Assembly: GCA_914767715.1 (NCBI GenBank) | Contig: OU612069.1 | Location: 26,037,387-26,101,386 of the forward strand | DNA from: Membranipora membranacea | Taxonomy: Eukaryota; Bryozoa; Gymnolaemata; Cheilostomatida; Membraniporidae | DNA: 64,000 nt | Direction of reading: 5' to 3' | Part shown: positions 60,190-64,000 of the stretch, piece by piece | Position numbering within the stretch: position 1 is the first letter of the stretch | How the letters are laid out: every line of letters begins with the position of its first letter | Program-made: the position numbers and the translations under genes | The notes under the pieces: generated by a model | The model's database searches: none | Seen by the model: only the letters and a program-made list of their open reading frames with translations | Told to the model about the DNA's origin: nothing

Positions 60190-62316
60190 TCAACACCGAT
60201 GGCTTAGCTATCAGTATGTGAATTTGAACGCCATTTCACGTCAAATCAAACATTGAGAATTCTTGTTGTCATGGCTGCATGATATAAGGGTAGTCTTTAT
60301 GTATTGACTGCATTTGTTGCTCCAAGAGCTTGCAAGGTCTTTATATATGGACAGTAGTGACAATATGTTTTGACATGTTGCTGAAATTCAGTGTTGTGTT
60401 ATGACATTACGCCATGGGGTCACGTCGTCAAATATTGGGTTTAGACTTCTTTGATCATGTGGATTGAGAAACTCTTAAAGATTTTTTGAGGAGGCATGAC
60501 CTTATGTGATTATTCTGGTTTCATATTTTAGGGACAATGACTCCTTGCTTTGAGTAATCCATGGATGTCCCCAGTTTTGATATAAAACTATTGAACATTG
60601 ATAGGTTGCTAAGGGGTTTAGCTTTTTAATCTTAAATCATTTCGGATGAGATAAGGGTATTTAAAGTACGAAGACAACATTGAAATTGATTTCTCACAGT
60701 CATAAACTTGACGAAGGCAACAATTTAAAGTCTCAACAATTTCAAGAATGGTATTGATACTTCAGATTATTAGGCTATCATGGAGCCACTTAATACCAAT
60801 CACTTCCTCTCATACCATGCACATTCCTATTCCACATTAAACGTTGAGGCCTATTTATTTCACATGGCTCCGACGCCAATCTTCAACTCTGTAGCAAACT
60901 CAGTAAGCACTCAAAACAACTATGCTCCCAGGAAATGTGTGTGCAATAGAAATACTTTACATTACATGCAAAGTTGATTGCTTTTCACTGCACAAACAAT
61001 AGTAATACATGGAAAATTTTGCATTTATGAGCAAGACAAATCGTTGTGTGGATTACTTAAATGTATGTAGTCACAATTCCCTATTCCCTTGTTCTCAAAT
61101 TACTGCCATTTGTACTGTGCCTCATTAATCCCATGAAGCTTGTGTCAGGTAATGGTCCCAAACCCCCTACTCTTATGTGAACAGGGTTTTTAATACCACC
61201 GACCTGGCTAGGTTGAGTAGCTAACCATTACCAATTCAGAATTTGCTGTTGCCAGAGATACAGCCATGATAATAATTCATTAACATTAAAAATCAGACCA
61301 CTTCTCACTCCTTGATGTGATTGGCTGGGAGGGGTAGTACACTTATATCACTGAAAGCTAATTGGGAGTATTTTAATGCCACCTACCTGCTTATTATTGG
61401 ATGTATTACACGATAGGGCAACTCCGAATAACAAGACAGCAAAAATTGCGCATGAACAAACTCACAGTATACAGGATTTTTGACAGATTTTTTCATTGTG
61501 GATTTTTATGCATGTGAAGCATGTTTTAAAACAAAATAAGTTCTCACCAAATTTGGAGTCAAGACACATAACTTATTGATCTTCAAACAATCCACGTATG
61601 ATATGGGGTGTCTTGCAGCTGGTATAGAACCTAAACATCAAAACCTAGATTTCCTATCCCAAAATCTTTTAGCCTCCTGGTTTCATTTATTTTACAAGAA
61701 ATTTTCAACTGCATCCTGCCCCTTCAATCACAGGAAAACCTCCAAAGCTCAGAAGCCACCTGTAATACCCTGCTAATATTTGGGCACTTATCTATGTACT
61801 TAGTTCAACCATCACCAGACCAGCAGAAGAGAGTTTATTATCGTCAATAATGCCCAGCTGTGATTGCAAACGTAATACTGTCTATGGTTTTGTGCGCATG
61901 ATATAACGCAAAATTCAAATTAGGCCAACCTACTGCCAACAAGGCTTTCAAAAGATAGAAGAGGAAATTTGTTTCACCTGAGCCACAATTTAATAATAGT
62001 TCAAACAAAACATTATTTGCTTGTTTCCCTACGATGACAAGTACTGGCGATCAGAGTAAATTTCGAATACTGCCTGTAAAAGTAAGCGCATAAGTTCTGC
62101 ACCAGATCTTAAACGGATAATTACCGTGGAATCATCCTGCTTCTCTGCATGGTCTTTCACTCATTTCTTCTGGGCTTATTGGTCAATGACCTTCTTACTT
62201 TCACATTATATCCATCAATTTCCCAAATTTCATATCTTGGAGTTTTGAGGATGGATGCGCATAACTTCCTGAGATATAGCCAAATAAAAAGAGTAACGTA
62301 AAGTTATTTCAGTCTG
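60190..62316. other. no gene supported
   Basis: Open frames at 60780-60977 (ends near an AACTCA|GTAAGC donor-like site) and 61576-61776 look partly protein-like but have no recognisable domain or partner exon. The rest is AT-rich single-copy sequence. Confidence 0.35.
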
Positions 62317-62520
62317 ATGAAAGTATTGGCTATTGTGATAATAGCTTTCATGGTAGCGATAGAGATAGCTCAGGAATGTAATCTTGAGCTATTCTACAAA
62401 CTTCATGAATTTTCATGTACATCATCCAACGTGTATCACTATAGTAGTAATTACAGACAATACTCTATATTTAAGCCATGTTTGTCTTCGGCCTCCTCAG
62501 GAGGTGTCACAATTGATTGA
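62317..62520 (+). CDS. possible first exon encoding a signal peptide
   Basis: The ATG begins a typical signal sequence (MKVLAIVIIAFMVAIEIAQE) followed by a Cys-containing, Tyr/Ser-rich stretch. An AAATAAAAAG TATA-like box lies about 35 bases upstream. The frame runs to a TGA at 62518. A splice donor inside it, and a partner at 63022, are possible but I cannot fix them. No family recognised. Confidence 0.3.
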   Translation: MKVLAIVIIAFMVAIEIAQECNLELFYKLHEFSCTSSNVYHYSSNYRQYSIFKPCLSSASSGGVTID

Positions 62521-63021
62521 GGAACATAAATTGGATCTAATGAAAATGCTACTAAAGAGCGACACCATAATAATTTTCTGACCCTTCGACAGTGGACACC
62601 AATATCATAATTGTCCATTTATTCTTAATCTCGAATGTTTATTTTTCAGGCTAGGTAATCATGAAAAGGTTTCAAAGCATCCGGCCTGTTGAACCAGAGC
62701 ATGGTATTAATTCCGGCAGCAGTTGGTTATACCCATGCGCTAGGTTTTTGTGTGTATCTACTGTCTGAGTAGAGTTAAAAAGATTTGGTGCTCTATAGAA
62801 ATTCAGATGGTATAACTCATTTTATTTTTAGCAAATAACAAAATTAACAATAACAATTTTATTGGAATATTTGTTGATGGGACTGCATTTTCAATTAAAC
62901 AATTTTAATACTAGTCATGTTGTGAGCTGTTTTCTGTCATAGTCTTTACTTCGATCAGTGAAATCTGTCTACAACAAATGAAGAGGGTTTTGGTCAAATA
63001 GAATAAAACGATTTGTTACAG

Positions 63022-63218
63022 AATTGACTCTAAAAACTATCGATAATTTTGGTTTTAATATGAAGGCTGTTTTTCCCAATCAGAACAACATACTATGGGC
63101 CATTGATAAGAGCAATGTTGTTATCTTTGATCCAGCCAACCAGTTTGGTATTTTTCAAGTTGAAGATGGAAAACTTGCTTTAGACTATCTCTATCATTTT
63201 CTACCTTTGTCTTATTGA
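63022..63218 (+). CDS. possible terminal exon, unassigned
   Basis: An ATTTGTTACAG acceptor precedes a frame open in phase 1 to TGA 63218, with protein-like sequence (NMKAVFPNQNNILWAIDKSN, then VVIFDPANQFGIFQVEDGKL). The FDP...G pattern faintly recalls peptidase-like domains of some transposon proteins, but this is only an impression. No ATG at the start, so it would be an internal or last exon, or a relic. Confidence 0.3.
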
Positions 63219-63402
63219 GATTATCGGCTATTGAATCTGGCAAAAGCATATATCATAAAATTATGGTGTATTAGCTTAGAACATGACATTTTCCACCTTT
63301 GATATTTGGTAAGATTTGGACCCTTCCAAAGGCTCTATCCAATAGAATGCTCTTGTTACAACTATTTTGTATGAGTTCATCATACTTACTATGATGGTGA
63401 AT

Positions 63403-63970
63403 CTAGTATCCAGTATAGGCATATGGTTGGTATCCTGAAACGACTCTCTTGCTGACACCAGCATGTCCATAGTAGGTACGTGGAGCAGCACAGTTATAGG
63501 CACATCTGGTGTTTTGTGGGTAGTTGCAGACACAAGTATTTACATCAAACTGAAGTCCGTATGGGCATGAATGAACCTGAAAGAATTAATACAAATTACT
63601 TGTAATAAAAGTATAGTTCCTGGCTAGATTAATATACAGTGTTTGATATCTTCCACAATGCCAAAAGCTATCATCGCATGATTGATTGCAACCCTCTTGT
63701 ATCAGTAGACCTATTTATTTTATAAGTTGAATCATTGGGATCAGGTTAGTATGCAAATGTTAAGCACTTTCAAATAGATAAAGAATTAGTAATACTATCA
63801 GAAGTTATAGCCATACGAAATTATGTCACAAAAAATCAGTAGGAGATTGTTATCATAATATGTTTATACCTCTGCTGGGAGGTCAGCGGTGGTCTGGGTA
63901 AAGCTTCGGCAGTTATCAGAGCTGATTGGTGAGTAGCTGTTTCCCTTCTCTGTGCACAGGCACTCATTCA
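63403..63970 (-). CDS. secreted chitin-binding-type protein, third paralogue, 5' part outside the window
   Basis: Two coding exons, 63970-63870 and 63576-63403, match exons 3 and 4 of the paralogues at 34.7 and 52.7 kb in length, phase and cysteine pattern (NECLCTEKGNSYSPISSDNC, then CPYGLQFDVNTCVCNYP). The tail is short (SGYQPYAYTGY) with no QQQPY repeats. The signal-peptide exon lies beyond base 64000. A GTAAGTATGATG donor shortly after the stop shows the same spliced 3' UTR. Central coding sequence is almost identical to the other two copies while introns differ, which fits recent duplication or gene conversion. Confidence 0.88.
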
Positions 63971-64000
63971 CTGAAAGAGACATTACAAATTTTCAGTAAT

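Overview
The window is eukaryotic nuclear DNA, AT-rich, intron-rich and repeat-rich, and looks like an invertebrate animal. Evidence: GT-AG introns, untranslated 5' and 3' exons, AATAAA signals, TATA boxes about 30 bases before inferred transcript starts, tRNA-derived SINE relics and U2-snRNA-headed repeats. An invertebrate ISG12 (IFI6/IFI27) family next to secreted chitin-binding-type proteins would fit a lophotrochozoan such as a mollusc, but the sequence alone does not prove the phylum. Most long single-exon reading frames are noise. The real genes have small exons and had to be assembled from splice sites.

Layout. (1) 0.25-21.4 kb, minus strand: an ISG12-like cluster. It has one intact four-exon gene (254-1627), one near-intact copy with a splice-phase problem (19384-21368), one decayed copy (about 17.5-18.4 kb) and one orphan signal-peptide exon (14514-14619). 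Between them lie a reconstructed three-exon small gene of about 62 codons (9166-10354, minus), duplicated exon-like blocks at 3.3 and 5.0 kb, an open-frame pair at 11.3-11.6 kb, a near-perfect hairpin at 10.1 kb, a CACTA-like miniature transposon inside an intron, and several tRNA-derived SINE relics. (2) About 23.4-50.3 kb: a degenerate array of rearranged copies of one non-coding unit. Each unit carries recurring landmark blocks, including an octamer plus TAATCC motif kept in six copies. The array is interrupted by the first chitin-binding gene (about 34.0-36.3 kb, minus). (3) 52.3-54.6 kb: a second chitin-binding gene on the plus strand, an inverted duplicate of the first including promoter, introns and spliced 3' UTR. 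(4) 54.6-63.2 kb: duplicated flanks of this locus without a gene, plus a few unassigned open frames. (5) 63.4 kb to the end: the last two coding exons of a third chitin-binding gene (minus), running off the window.

How the genes may work together: the three chitin-binding-type genes are a recent tandem/inverted family of secreted, Gln/Pro/Tyr-tailed cysteine-rich proteins, plausibly matrix, mucus or cuticle components. The ISG12-like genes encode small glycine/alanine-rich membrane proteins with an N-terminal signal sequence. Both families expand locally by segmental duplication. I see no operon, CRISPR array or prokaryotic feature.
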